Shown here in pieces: positions 18,231-25,428 of a stretch of 46,245 bases of DNA. Under the pieces are notes generated by a model. That model did not search any database. It saw only the letters and a program-made list of their open reading frames with translations, and was not told where the DNA came from. The stretch's first letter is position 1; the number at the start of each line of letters is the position of its first letter. Made by a program: the position numbers and the translations under genes. The stretch covers positions 1-46,245 of the forward strand of contig CAZDGF010000024.1 of the NCBI GenBank assembly GCA_964505065.1, given 5' to 3'. This DNA comes from JABMMZ01 sp964505065 (GTDB lineage Bacteria > Bacteroidota > Bacteroidia > NS11-12g > UBA955).

Positions 18231-18265
18231 ATCCCTAAATCCCTTTCCAAAGGAAAGGGACTTTT
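18231..18265 (-). repeat. 35-bp palindromic repeat ahead of mvaD
   Basis: Core CCCTTTCCAAAGGAAAGGG at 18241-18259, flanked by ATCCCTAAAT and ACTTTT. The same sequence with one change occurs at 19278-19312. The AGGGAT end faces the start codon in both cases. Confidence 0.85.
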
Positions 18266-18291
18266 GAGAGATGCTTTTTTTATTTCTTTGT

Positions 18292-18357
18292 CACGCAAAG
18301 ACGCAAAGTTTTTTTCTTTTTGCCAATTACTAATTATTTTTTTGCCAACTTTAATTT
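18292..18357 (-). repeat. CACGCAAAGACGCAAAG dispersed repeat, copy 1
   Basis: The 17-mer at 18292-18308 recurs at 21661-21677. In both places a T-rich stretch and then TTTGCCAACTTTA follow, so the repeat unit is about 65-70 bp. This copy abuts the 3' end of the GYDIA kinase gene. Confidence 0.8.
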
Positions 18358-19271
18358 GCTTTTATCATATCTTCAAATTTCACTATTTCATTGTATCCTT
18401 TTGCGCTAAAATAGGCTTCTACATTGCTGCCTGTAGCTAAAACATAATCGCCACCCCATGCACCCAAACTTTTAATTGTACCACTAAAATCTGGAAATAA
18501 TTGTTGTTTAATTGTTGGGCGATTTAATGCCTCTGATGTTACACTTTCAGCTATTTCTAACAACAAACAAAACTCAAAATAATCGTTACAATGGGCTAAA
18601 AGCTTGCTAACTCTGGTAATTTCTTCTATTTGCATAAAAGAAAATACAGGCTTTTGTTCGTATTGGGCAATGTCATTGCGGCTAATTTGTTTTTTATTCA
18701 AATACACAAAAAACAATTGTTCGTTAAAAGGCTTATGCCATTCTATAGTTTCTATAGTAGGAACTTGATGGTTTACTTGATACAACAAAGGCTTTTGCTG
18801 TTGAGCAACTGCAATATCAAATCCACTGCCTTTAAAAGTGTTGAAATGCAATTTGAAAGCATCTACCCCAGCCCATTGCGCAATATTATTGGTTAAAGTG
18901 CTGCTACTGCCCAAGCCACTTTCTCTGTTAAATTCTAAAACAGTTTTTATAGTATAAATACCTTTTTCTGCTAAAAATTGTGGATTTAAAGCCTTTCCAG
19001 AAATTAAAAATCTGATTAATTGGATAGCTACCATTTTATCTGTTGTATCTTCTACAATAAAATAGGGTAAATTTATTTTTACGCTAAACCAAATATCGCC
19101 ATTGTTATCATAACTATCCCAAAATATGCAATGTTCTAATAAATCTGTTTTGTAATCTACTGCAAGCGATTGCCCTTTATGGGTAGGCAAAGCCAATGCT
19201 GTTGCGCCATGCAACACTGCATATTCGCCACTTAACATTAGTTTTCCTGCACTGTAGAAGGTTTGTTGCAT
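18351..19271 (-). CDS. GYDIA-type GHMP kinase, probable phosphomevalonate kinase
   Basis: A 306-residue GHMP kinase. Motif 1 is FYSAGKLMLSGEYAVLHGA (5-23). The ATP loop is ESGLGSSSTLTNN. The subgroup motif is KGSGFDIAVAQ; the family name GYDIA refers to this segment, read FDIA here. Motif 3 is SLGAWGGDYVLATG. The same GSG(F/Y)D(V/I) pattern occurs in authentic phosphomevalonate kinases. In this operon all other lower-pathway enzymes are present (reductase, mevalonate kinase, decarboxylase, isomerase) and phosphomevalonate kinase is the one missing activity. I infer that this gene supplies it. The ATG at 19271 sits 6 nt downstream of a 35-bp palindromic repeat. Confidence 0.82.
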   Translation of the reverse strand: MQQTFYSAGKLMLSGEYAVLHGATALALPTHKGQSLAVDYKTDLLEHCIFWDSYDNNGDIWFSVKINLPYFIVEDTTDKMVAIQLIRFLISGKALNPQFLAEKGIYTIKTVLEFNRESGLGSSSTLTNNIAQWAGVDAFKLHFNTFKGSGFDIAVAQQQKPLLYQVNHQVPTIETIEWHKPFNEQLFFVYLNKKQISRNDIAQYEQKPVFSFMQIEEITRVSKLLAHCNDYFEFCLLLEIAESVTSEALNRPTIKQQLFPDFSGTIKSLGAWGGDYVLATGSNVEAYFSAKGYNEIVKFEDMIKAN

Positions 19272-19277
19272 AATCCT

Positions 19278-19312
19278 ATCCCTAAATCCCTTTCCAAAGC
19301 AAAGGGACTTTT
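19278..19312 (-). repeat. 35-bp palindromic repeat ahead of the GYDIA kinase
   Basis: Second copy of the element at 18231-18265, with CAAAGCAAAG instead of CAAAGGAAAG in the loop. It fills almost all of the 46-nt gap between the nuclease-like gene and the kinase gene. Confidence 0.85.
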
Positions 19313-19317
19313 TTAAG

Positions 19318-20298
19318 TTATTTTAATAAATTATTTTCATTTAGTTCTGTAAGACATTCTTTTATAAATTCCAAGGCTTTATGTGTTAAGAAATTTCCTT
19401 TATTTTTAATTAAATTACTGAATTTCGTGAATTTATAAATATCTTTATCATCATCATTTTTCCACTCTTTGCTTAAATTATTGTATTTCTTTAAAACATT
19501 TTCTTTCTCAATTTCATTCAAATTATATAAATGAACAGCTAAATTCATTTCATTACCATTTAACCAAAAACCTATCCATAGTTTCCCGTATTGAAGATTA
19601 GTTTCAATACCAATTGAAAATTCCCATTTCTGTAAAATGTAATCATTAAATTTTTTTAAATTGAATGTATTTGAAATATCACTATCATCTTTAACTAATT
19701 TAAAAAAATCTTTTATTATATAAAACACTTCTTCAAAATTTCTAAAAAAACTCTCATGTTCTTTTTTAAAATCTAATTTTTTGCTCATTTTTTCTTTTTC
19801 TAAATATAATGCTAATTCTTTTGTTATTTCATTTGTTGGTTTTTGGATTAGTTCATATACATCAAACCATCTTAAATATATAAAATTAAAATTAAGTTCT
19901 TTTGATATATTAGTTTCCTCATAATGTTTAGTAATAAAAATTAAACTTTTATTTTTAATCTTATTATTTTCAATGCTTAACAAATCATTTTTGTAATTTT
20001 TTAATTGATTTTCTCCTTGCAAAGAATCTATTTTATTTTCAATAAATATTAAATTATTATCATCTTTTAAACAAATATCAGGTCTCCCTTTTGTTTTAGT
20101 TATATATTGAGTTTTTATCGATTCTTTTATTTGAGAATCATTATACTCAAATAGATTAATATTAACAAAAAAACTTTTCCTAAACACCTCATCATTTTTC
20201 AAACAATAGGCAAAAATTTCAGTTAAAAAATTCTCTTGACTATTTTTTGTTTCAGATTGCTTGAATTTATATATTTTTTGGAAAAAACTATCTGACAT
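19318..20298 (-). CDS. PD-(D/E)XK nuclease-like protein inside the isoprenoid operon
   Basis: A 326-residue cytoplasmic protein with a PD-(D/E)XK nuclease core in its first third: helix SQENFLTEIFAYCLKND (E22, E27), then GRPDICL (D74), IFIENK (E87, K89) and GENQLKNY (Q98). These are the expected metal-binding and catalytic residues in order, close to the PDDEXK_4 group. The C-terminal 200 residues are Lys/Asn-rich and unassigned. Base composition looks more AT-rich than its neighbours. It starts 8 nt after the HMG-CoA reductase stop, so it is co-transcribed with the mevalonate genes although no pathway role is known. No methyltransferase or helicase gene adjoins it. Transfer into the operon is the simplest reading. 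Confidence 0.8.
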   Translation of the reverse strand: MSDSFFQKIYKFKQSETKNSQENFLTEIFAYCLKNDEVFRKSFFVNINLFEYNDSQIKESIKTQYITKTKGRPDICLKDDNNLIFIENKIDSLQGENQLKNYKNDLLSIENNKIKNKSLIFITKHYEETNISKELNFNFIYLRWFDVYELIQKPTNEITKELALYLEKEKMSKKLDFKKEHESFFRNFEEVFYIIKDFFKLVKDDSDISNTFNLKKFNDYILQKWEFSIGIETNLQYGKLWIGFWLNGNEMNLAVHLYNLNEIEKENVLKKYNNLSKEWKNDDDKDIYKFTKFSNLIKNKGNFLTHKALEFIKECLTELNENNLLK

Positions 20299-20306
20299 AA
20301 TTAATT

Positions 20307-21647
20307 CTATCCTTTAACCACCGCAGGTAGCGCTATCCCCCTCATTTTACAAAAAATTTCTACTGCTGCGCTATGGCTTACAATTTTATCTTTAAAATAA
20401 TGTACAATATCCGCTTTTTCTTTTTCGGTGGCTTCCAATTGATTTAAAATATTTAACAAGTGCATTTTCATGTGTCCTTTTTGAATGCCAGATGTAACCA
20501 ACGAACGTATGGCAGAGAAGTTTTGAGCCAAGCCTACTACAGCCGTTATTTTCATTAATTCTTGGGCATTAGGATTGCCCAATAATTTCAATGCAAATTT
20601 TACCATAGGGTGCAAGCCTGTTAAACCACCTACTGAGCCCAATGCCATTGGAATATCTAACCAAAAACGCAGTTCGCCATTTTTTATTTCAGCATGGGTA
20701 AGGCTGCTATATTTGCCTGTTCTTGATGCATAAGTGTGTGCGCAAGCCTCTATGGCTCTAAAATCGTTGCCTGTGGCTATTACAACACTGTCAATTCCGT
20801 TCATAATGCCTTTGTTGTGGGTTGTGGCTCGGTAAGGCTCTATTTCGGCTATGCGTATGGCTCTACAAAATTTTTCGGCAAACTCTTCGCCACTCATTTC
20901 GCCTTCGCTCAAATCTTCAATTTTGGCTTTTACCTCTGCCCTTACAATACAATTGGGCGTATAATTACTCAAAATACACATAACTACTTGCACCTCTTTT
21001 TCATTCTCGGCTAAAAGTGTGGTTGTAGCAATTTCTTGTTTCAATATTTTCGAAAATTCTTCTAATACAGAATTTATAAAATTAGCTCCCATACTATCGC
21101 AAGTATCAAAGGTGGCTTTTAGTTGATAATAGTTTGGTTCATCGGCTGTTTTGTCAATCAAATCTATACTTAAAATACCACCCCCACGCAATTGCATATT
21201 TTTGGTAATATGATTGGTTTCGGTATAAAATTTTTCTTTTATGGCATTAAAAAAAGTTTGAAGTTTTGCGCCATCGTTTCCATTCCAAATAAAATGTACA
21301 TGCCCTATTTTTTCAAAGCCTAATATTTGGGTAGTAAAGCCACCTTTATCTAACCAAAAGTTAGCCGATTTGGCTGCTGCTGCCACAACGCTACTTTCTT
21401 CTATAGCCATTGGTATGCAGTACATTTTACCATCTATTTTAAAATTGGGCGCAATGCCAAAGGGTACATAAAAATTGCTGATTGTATTTTCTATAAACTC
21501 ATCGTGTAGTTTTTGCGCATCAAAATTGGTATGCCAATAGCTTTTTAAAAAATTGATAGCACTTTCATCGCCCTCAAGATAATTGTTTACTATCCATTCT
21601 ATTTTAGCCTCTTTGCTAAGTTTAGAGAATCCTTTAATTTGTTTCAT
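20307..21647 (-). CDS. mvaA: Hydroxymethylglutaryl-CoA reductase, class II type
   Basis: A 446-residue reductase linking HMG-CoA and mevalonate. Signature segments: ENTISNFYVPFGIAPNF (about 54-70), IPMAIEESSVVAAAAKSANF with the catalytic Glu, CDSMGANFINS, NKGIMNGIDSVVIATGNDFR with the catalytic Lys and Asp, ALGSVGGLTGLHPMVKFAL, and the C-terminal catalytic His in KGHMKMHLLN. ENTISN and overall length place it in class II (Pseudomonas mevalonii-type). Class II enzymes were first described as degradative, but the neighbouring genes show a biosynthetic role here. The gene follows fni by about 180 nt of repeat-bearing sequence and precedes the nuclease-like gene by 8 nt. Confidence 0.95.
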   Translation of the reverse strand: MKQIKGFSKLSKEAKIEWIVNNYLEGDESAINFLKSYWHTNFDAQKLHDEFIENTISNFYVPFGIAPNFKIDGKMYCIPMAIEESSVVAAAAKSANFWLDKGGFTTQILGFEKIGHVHFIWNGNDGAKLQTFFNAIKEKFYTETNHITKNMQLRGGGILSIDLIDKTADEPNYYQLKATFDTCDSMGANFINSVLEEFSKILKQEIATTTLLAENEKEVQVVMCILSNYTPNCIVRAEVKAKIEDLSEGEMSGEEFAEKFCRAIRIAEIEPYRATTHNKGIMNGIDSVVIATGNDFRAIEACAHTYASRTGKYSSLTHAEIKNGELRFWLDIPMALGSVGGLTGLHPMVKFALKLLGNPNAQELMKITAVVGLAQNFSAIRSLVTSGIQKGHMKMHLLNILNQLEATEKEKADIVHYFKDKIVSHSAAVEIFCKMRGIALPAVVKG

Positions 21648-21660
21648 ATTTTTTATTTTT

Positions 21661-21732
21661 CACGCAAAGACGCAAAGTTTTTTATTGTCTTTTTGTGTTT
21701 TTCTTATTTCTTTTCTTTGCCAACTTTATTTT
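21661..21732 (-). repeat. CACGCAAAGACGCAAAG dispersed repeat, copy 2
   Basis: Begins 14 nt upstream of the HMG-CoA reductase start codon and shares the 17-mer and the TTTGCCAACTTTA tail with copy 1. Between here and fni (21733-21828) I see only AT-rich sequence, including two near-copies of TTTTTCATTATTAAT. Confidence 0.8.
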
Positions 21733-21828
21733 CTTTTCGCATTAAGCTTACGCATAACGCTATGAGGTTTCGCTGCTACGCAGCTTTTTGGTCAATTTCA
21801 TTTTTCATTATTAATTTTTCATTATTAA

Positions 21829-22929
21829 TTAAATATCCCTAATCCCCAAATACTGATAACATGTTTCCAATCCTTTTTTTTGCAAATGGCAATATTGCTG
21901 CAAAGCCTCATAACTGCCTGTAGCATACTTTAAAAATGCAGATGCTTGGGCATATATAGCATTGCAATTGGCTTTTTGCATAAGGTAATAGCCGTCTAAA
22001 TAATTTTTTATCCCTCCGCTAACAATTATATTATGGCATTGTACCTTATTGCCCAAATGCTGCATACCATAGTTTACAAAATCTACCATTTCGGCAGCTG
22101 TATGCCCTATGGCTGTTATAGGTAGCAGTTGTTCTTTAATTTCTTGTGGCTGACGCAGTAGTTCCAATGTGGCGAAATTAGTGCCCCCATGTGCGCCAAA
22201 CTCTATTGCCTCGATAGGCAGCTGCAATAATTCTATCAACGATTTTGGACCAAAGCCCTGCCCCACTTCTTTTACTATTATTTTGTATTGCGCTGCATCT
22301 ATCAGTTTTTTTAAAGTATCTATAGGGGCATTTTTTATCTTATCGCCCTCTGGCTGTAGCCATTCCTGCAGGGGGTTTATATGCACAATTAGCCCATCTG
22401 CTTGCAGGCTTTTTACCAATTCATCTATTGCGTGGTGCTGTTTATTTTCCAGCAGTTCCTCCACTTGCGCTATGCCAAGGTTGGCAAACAGCGGCATACT
22501 ATTGCCCAAATACTGCCTAACATCAAAATCTTTAAGATAGGTTTTGTCTTTTAAAATAATACGGCAGCTGCCCAAGCCCATGCCCATGCCAAATTCGGCA
22601 CAAGCCATAGCCAAGTTTTTGTTTATAAGGGCTGCCTTTTCCGTACCGCCTGTCATACTGCTTACCCATAGGGGCAGCGGCAGGGTTTTATTGGCTATTG
22701 TTTTTGGGGGAATGCTTTGCCCTGCGGGGTGTGGGGCAAGCAGGGGTTCGTAAAAAAAACGGGTATCTATGCCTTCCGTTTGCGATTGGAAAGCCAATTC
22801 TATATGGTCTTTTTTGCGTTGCGAGGTTTGGTTTGTATCCAAAGTTTTGCTAATTAATATATTAACCGCAAATTTATGGTTTTGTTTGGGAATTTGCCAT
22901 TGTTGGTTTTTTTCTGCAAGGGCTGTCAT
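21829..22929 (-). CDS. fni: Type 2 isopentenyl-diphosphate delta-isomerase
   Basis: A flavoenzyme that interconverts IPP and DMAPP using FMN and NAD(P)H. Motifs: RKKDHIELAFQSQ, WVSSMTGGTEKA, FGMGMGLGSCR, HINPLQEWLQPEGD (the Gln and Glu contact substrate and Mg), KEVGQGFGPKSL, FGAHGGTNFATLE and IVSGGIKNYLDG for FMN phosphate. The 366-residue reading from ATG 22929 has an N-terminal extension of about 29 residues with no family similarity that I recognise. Its first codons (ATGACAGCC) coincide with the edge of a dispersed repeat. A -7 box at 22869-22876 lies inside this extension. A TTG at 22842 (LDTNQTSQRKKDHIE) would give the usual family start, so the true gene may be 21829-22842. It is first in the operon. 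Confidence 0.94.
   Translation of the reverse strand: MTALAEKNQQWQIPKQNHKFAVNILISKTLDTNQTSQRKKDHIELAFQSQTEGIDTRFFYEPLLAPHPAGQSIPPKTIANKTLPLPLWVSSMTGGTEKAALINKNLAMACAEFGMGMGLGSCRIILKDKTYLKDFDVRQYLGNSMPLFANLGIAQVEELLENKQHHAIDELVKSLQADGLIVHINPLQEWLQPEGDKIKNAPIDTLKKLIDAAQYKIIVKEVGQGFGPKSLIELLQLPIEAIEFGAHGGTNFATLELLRQPQEIKEQLLPITAIGHTAAEMVDFVNYGMQHLGNKVQCHNIIVSGGIKNYLDGYYLMQKANCNAIYAQASAFLKYATGSYEALQQYCHLQKKGLETCYQYLGIRDI
22869..22876 (-). promoter_or_regulatory. -7 box inside the annotated fni N-terminus
   Basis: TAAATTTG on the minus strand. Transcription would begin near 22862, about 20 nt before the TTG at 22842. It is evidence against the ATG at 22929. Confidence 0.5.
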
Positions 22930-22983
22930 GTTGAGCGTAGCGAAACATCTTTGCTTTGTATGCCTTATGCTAAAGCATAAGGC
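22921..22983. repeat. Dispersed element with hairpin at the fni 5' end
   Basis: GGCTGTCATGTTGAGCGTAG starts the element (compare GGCTGTCATATTGAGG at 26578). It ends with a perfect 9-bp stem GCCTTATGC/GCATAAGGC at 22962-22983. The gap 22984-23090 holds a degenerate AACACTCTCAAGG...AGCGTTA element related to 25297-25326. Confidence 0.65.
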
Positions 22984-23090
22984 AATTGATTGTTAGCTTT
23001 GTTATAATTTAAAAATGCTAAAACAAAGAAAAAAAAACACTCTCAAGGATTTAAGCGTTAATGGGATTAGCGGAAAAAACTTTTAATTTT

Positions 23091-23966
23091 TTATGCAAAA
23101 TGTTTGAAAACACTGTCTTTCATTTTGTCTTTGAAATCATAATTTTTAGAGAATGAATATAGGTTGTTTACAAGGTAGTCCAAATAAAATCTGTCTGAAC
23201 AACATACAAACCTTGACGCCTGCTGAATAATAAGTGTGTCTAAATGAAGTAGAAATATTGAAGGTAGATTTTTAGGTTTAGGTCGTGCTGTATGAACAAA
23301 AACCTTGTCGGAAGATAGTGGGAACAAAAGCTCTCCGTTTAAACTACCAAAATCAACAAATTTTTCAATTATAAGTGGGTTGTCGCTTGTAAGTTGAAGT
23401 TTATTGCCTCTAAAATAAACACGCCAATTTTCGTGGTCAGTTCGTCTGAATTTTTCTTGTGTTGATATAAGAGGAATGAATATGCGATACATTTTTCGAA
23501 ATAGTTCAACACTTTTTAATTGCTCTTGAAGTTCTTTTGTTGCAATGGATTTGCCAGTAATTTTATCTTTAATGTCAAAACCCGTGTCAGAAAAGGACAA
23601 CTCATCTATTAGTTTTTCTATTTCCTCATCACTCTCAGGAATACGCCAATAAATCTGGGCAATGAACATTTTTATTCTGTGAAGTATTTCAGGTTCTAAA
23701 GTAAAGTTATCAATTGTTGACTTTCTAATTTTTTCAAGCTCTATTGATGTTTTGCTGTCGAAGTAAGCATAAATTTCTTCGAGCAAAGTTGATTTTTAAT
23801 CCTTAACGTTTGCTGTATTGCGGTGGTTTTCAAAAAAAGAATTTAATGGATTGCTTTTTCTAATCTCTTCTGTTTGTTTATCAAAAACATAAAACTCTCC
23901 TTTATTGTCTGTAAAACCTCTAAGATAAAATTGTGGTAAATAATGATGTCGTTTTGATGTTGCCAT
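23091..23966 (-). pseudogene. DUF4238 protein with an in-frame stop
   Basis: Reading from ATG 23966 gives 56 codons with the DUF4238 N-terminal signature (KRHHYLPQFYLRGFTD), then TAA at 23796-23798. The same frame then continues without interruption to 23091 for a further 234 codons. These include the family's LTSDNPLIIEKF segment and PLSSDKVFV. The frames are identical (171 nt from ATG through TAA), so this is a nonsense mutation rather than a frameshift; CAA to TAA would explain it. Restored length would be about 290 residues, normal for DUF4238. The downstream part alone has only a TTG start and lacks the conserved N-terminus. DUF4238 function is unknown; such genes are typical of accessory regions. 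Confidence 0.8.
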
Positions 23967-24039
23967 AAAATTACTCCACAGATTTATAATTGACAGTAAT
24001 CTTACTTATTACGTTTTCAATAACAGTTTGGTGAAAATA

Positions 24040-24210
24040 TTATTCAATTCCAAACATAATATATTTATTGTGATTAGAAACTAAATCTAATACCAATGTC
24101 TGGGGAGTTGAACAATTAACAGTTGGGTTGAAAAAATTTTGGACTTCTTCAATTGTTGTAAGGGTATGAATTATTGACCCATTGGCATCTAAAAAATTAA
24201 TTTCAATCAT
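24040..24210 (-). CDS. Small protein of unknown function
   Basis: A 56-residue reading starting MIEINFLDANGSII and ending YIMFGIE, with no signal peptide or known motif. A longer in-frame reading reaches 24333, but a -7 box (TATATTTG, minus strand, 24304-24311) lies inside it and the extension overlaps a GGCT...AGCC repeat-like segment. I therefore prefer the ATG at 24210, with a leader of about 87 nt. It sits between the broken DUF4238 gene and the Cro/CI regulator. The stretch 24334-24476 holds only a short ATCAAAA tandem run (about 24428-24465). Confidence 0.4.
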   Translation of the reverse strand: MIEINFLDANGSIIHTLTTIEEVQNFFNPTVNCSTPQTLVLDLVSNHNKYIMFGIE

Positions 24211-24476
24211 AAGGTTTGGTTTGAGTTTATTTTGTTTAATTATTGTTTGTTTTATGTCTGAGGATTTAAGGCTGCACGTTAGTGATAGCCTTGCGCATAA
24301 TTGCAAATATACTGAACTATAATTACTCTCCAAATTCCTTTAGAATTTAGGCTTAAACCAACCAATTTTTGAATACCCTTTCCCCACTTCTCGATACAAA
24401 AATGCAGAGCCATTTTTTACTCGAAGTGACCAAAAAAATCAAAAATCAAAAATCAAAAATTAAAAATCCAAACCCC

Positions 24477-24848
24477 CTACTCCTCAAACTTAACCACTTT
24501 GCCCTCTTTTATTTTTTTAAGCACAATGGTGGCTATATCCAATTGGTTTATATCCATGCTGCCTACAATATCTAAGGGGTGGTTTGCCAAGGGGGCTTTT
24601 ACAAGCTGCTGCAAGGGGTGGGCGGGCGGTAGGGTTTGGGCTGCTGGGGGCGGTATATCCAGCAGGTCGTTAGGGGTGCAGCCTAAGGCGTGGCAAAGGT
24701 AATAGAGGGTATCAAGTTTTATGGTTTTTACATTGCCCGAAAGCAGCTGGCGGGCGGCATTGTAGGGTATGCCCATTTTGGCAAGGTTTAGGTTGCTGCG
24801 CTTTTGCCCCAGTTTTATGAGTATTTGGTTAAGATAAAAGGTAAACAT
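24477..24848 (-). CDS. Cro/CI-type helix-turn-helix regulator
   Basis: A 123-residue DNA-binding protein. Residues about 5-65 match the XRE-type HTH: LNQILIKLGQKRSNLNLAKM, then the recognition region GIPYNAARQLLSGNVKTIK and LDTLYYLCHALGCTPNDLLD. This is the HTH_26-like form common in phage- and island-borne regulators. The C-terminal half begins with a Pro-rich linker (PPPAAQTLPPAHPLQQ) and ends in a short helix (IATIVLKKIKEGKVVKFEE), perhaps for dimerisation. The ATG at 24848 is only 4 nt from a perfect -7 box, so the message should be leaderless or nearly so. The 21-bp tandem array begins about 50 nt upstream of this box, a possible operator. Targets are unknown. Confidence 0.85.
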   Translation of the reverse strand: MFTFYLNQILIKLGQKRSNLNLAKMGIPYNAARQLLSGNVKTIKLDTLYYLCHALGCTPNDLLDIPPPAAQTLPPAHPLQQLVKAPLANHPLDIVGSMDINQLDIATIVLKKIKEGKVVKFEE

Positions 24849-24852
24849 AGGG

Positions 24853-24860
24853 CAAATATA
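24853..24860 (-). promoter_or_regulatory. -7 box of the HTH regulator
   Basis: TATATTTG on the minus strand, a perfect TAnnTTTG match, with its 3' end 4 nt from the ATG. Confidence 0.65.
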
Positions 24861-24910
24861 TAGCTAATTTGTTGTTTTATTACAAATTTTGATTAAAATT
24901 TGTTATTTTA

Positions 24911-25078
24911 TTGCAAGTGTTTTGCATTTTGTTGCAAGTGCTTTGCATTTCATTACAAGTGCTTTGTATTTTGTTGCAAGTGTTTTGCATTTTATTACAA
25001 GTGCTTTGCATTTTGTTGCAAGTACTTTTTATTTTATTACAATTGTTTTTTATATTGTTACAATGGCTTGTTATAATA
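24911..25078 (+). repeat. 21-bp tandem array 1 (seven clear units plus one degenerate)
   Basis: Units start at 24911, 24932, 24953, 24974, 24995, 25016, 25037 and 25058. The consensus is TT(G/A)CAAGTG(C/T)TTTGCATTT then TG or TA. The variable positions alternate so that units 2-3, 4-5 and 6-7 form 42-bp dimers. Units decay toward 25078. The period equals two helical turns. Because 21 is a multiple of 3, open frames run through on both strands. Confidence 0.9.
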
Positions 25079-25084
25079 TTTTTC

Positions 25085-25168
25085 AGATAGCTATAGGGTT
25101 TGTTAAGATAGGTATAAAATGTATTCAGATAGGTATAAGGTTTGTTCTGATAGCTATTTTGTATAGCA
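25085..25168 (+). repeat. 21-bp tandem array 2 (four units of different sequence)
   Basis: Units start at 25085, 25106, 25127 and 25148, with consensus AGATAG(C/G)TATA then about 11 variable bases. The period equals array 1 but the sequence is unrelated, and it lies 6 nt after array 1. Confidence 0.85.
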
Positions 25169-25182
25169 AGGTGTGTTTTGTT

Positions 25183-25258
25183 CCCCTCCTGTGGTTACTG
25201 AGCTTGGCTGCTGAGCCTGCCGAAGTATGTCGAAGTATGGAGGGGTTAGGGGTGGTTT
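25183..25258 (+). repeat. Palindromic repeat with a loop insert, copy A
   Basis: CCCCTCC at 25183-25189 pairs with GGAGGGG at 25239-25245, followed by TTAGGGGTGGTTT. The loop of about 49 nt holds GAGCTTGGCTGCTGAGCC and two tandem CGAAGTATG(T/G) copies, which is foreign to the core repeat. Confidence 0.75.
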
Positions 25259-25333
25259 GTTGCAGCAAAGAAAAGAAATGCCAAAGGCAAAGAAACCAAA
25301 CACTCGCAAGATGCGAGCGTTAGCGGTTTTATT

Positions 25334-25383
25334 CCCCTCCTTTGCCTGTGCCGCCTATGCGGTGGAGGGGTTAGGGGTGGTTT
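25334..25383 (+). repeat. Palindromic repeat with a different loop insert, copy B
   Basis: The same arms (25334-25340 and 25364-25370) and the same TTAGGGGTGGTTT tail as copy A, but the loop is a 23-nt segment with its own CCGC/GCGG hairpin. Between copies A and B lies a CTCGCA/TGCGAG hairpin followed by GCGTTAGCGG. Confidence 0.75.
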
Positions 25384-25414
25384 ATCTATGTTATAAATAA
25401 TTAAATTATAAGTT

Positions 25415-25422
25415 TATATTTG
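25415..25422 (+). promoter_or_regulatory. -7 box of the candidate small RNA
   Basis: TATATTTG, a perfect match, 7 nt upstream of the first hairpin of the predicted RNA. Confidence 0.55.
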
Positions 25423-25428
25423 CAGCGG

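Noticed and set aside
19318..20298. Restriction-modification system
   Set aside because: Only a PD-(D/E)XK core is present. No methyltransferase, specificity subunit or helicase adjoins it, and its neighbours are metabolic genes.
22169..22540. Cys- and Ser-rich plus-strand open frame of 123 codons
   Set aside because: It lies antisense to the most conserved part of fni and has no promoter or family similarity.
23796..23798. TAA read as a sense codon (code change)
   Set aside because: Other genes in the window, such as the CUB/PKD cargo and LamG cargo genes, end normally, and pfkA and the 313-residue gene end at TAA, so reassignment is not supported.
24889..25323. Open plus-strand frame of 144 codons with repeated hydrophobic heptads across the 21-bp arrays
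   Set aside because: It starts only with TTG, is made almost wholly of the arrays and of copy A of the palindromic repeat, and the minus strand is also open through array 1. A 21-bp period keeps any frame open, so it is better explained as an array than a gene.
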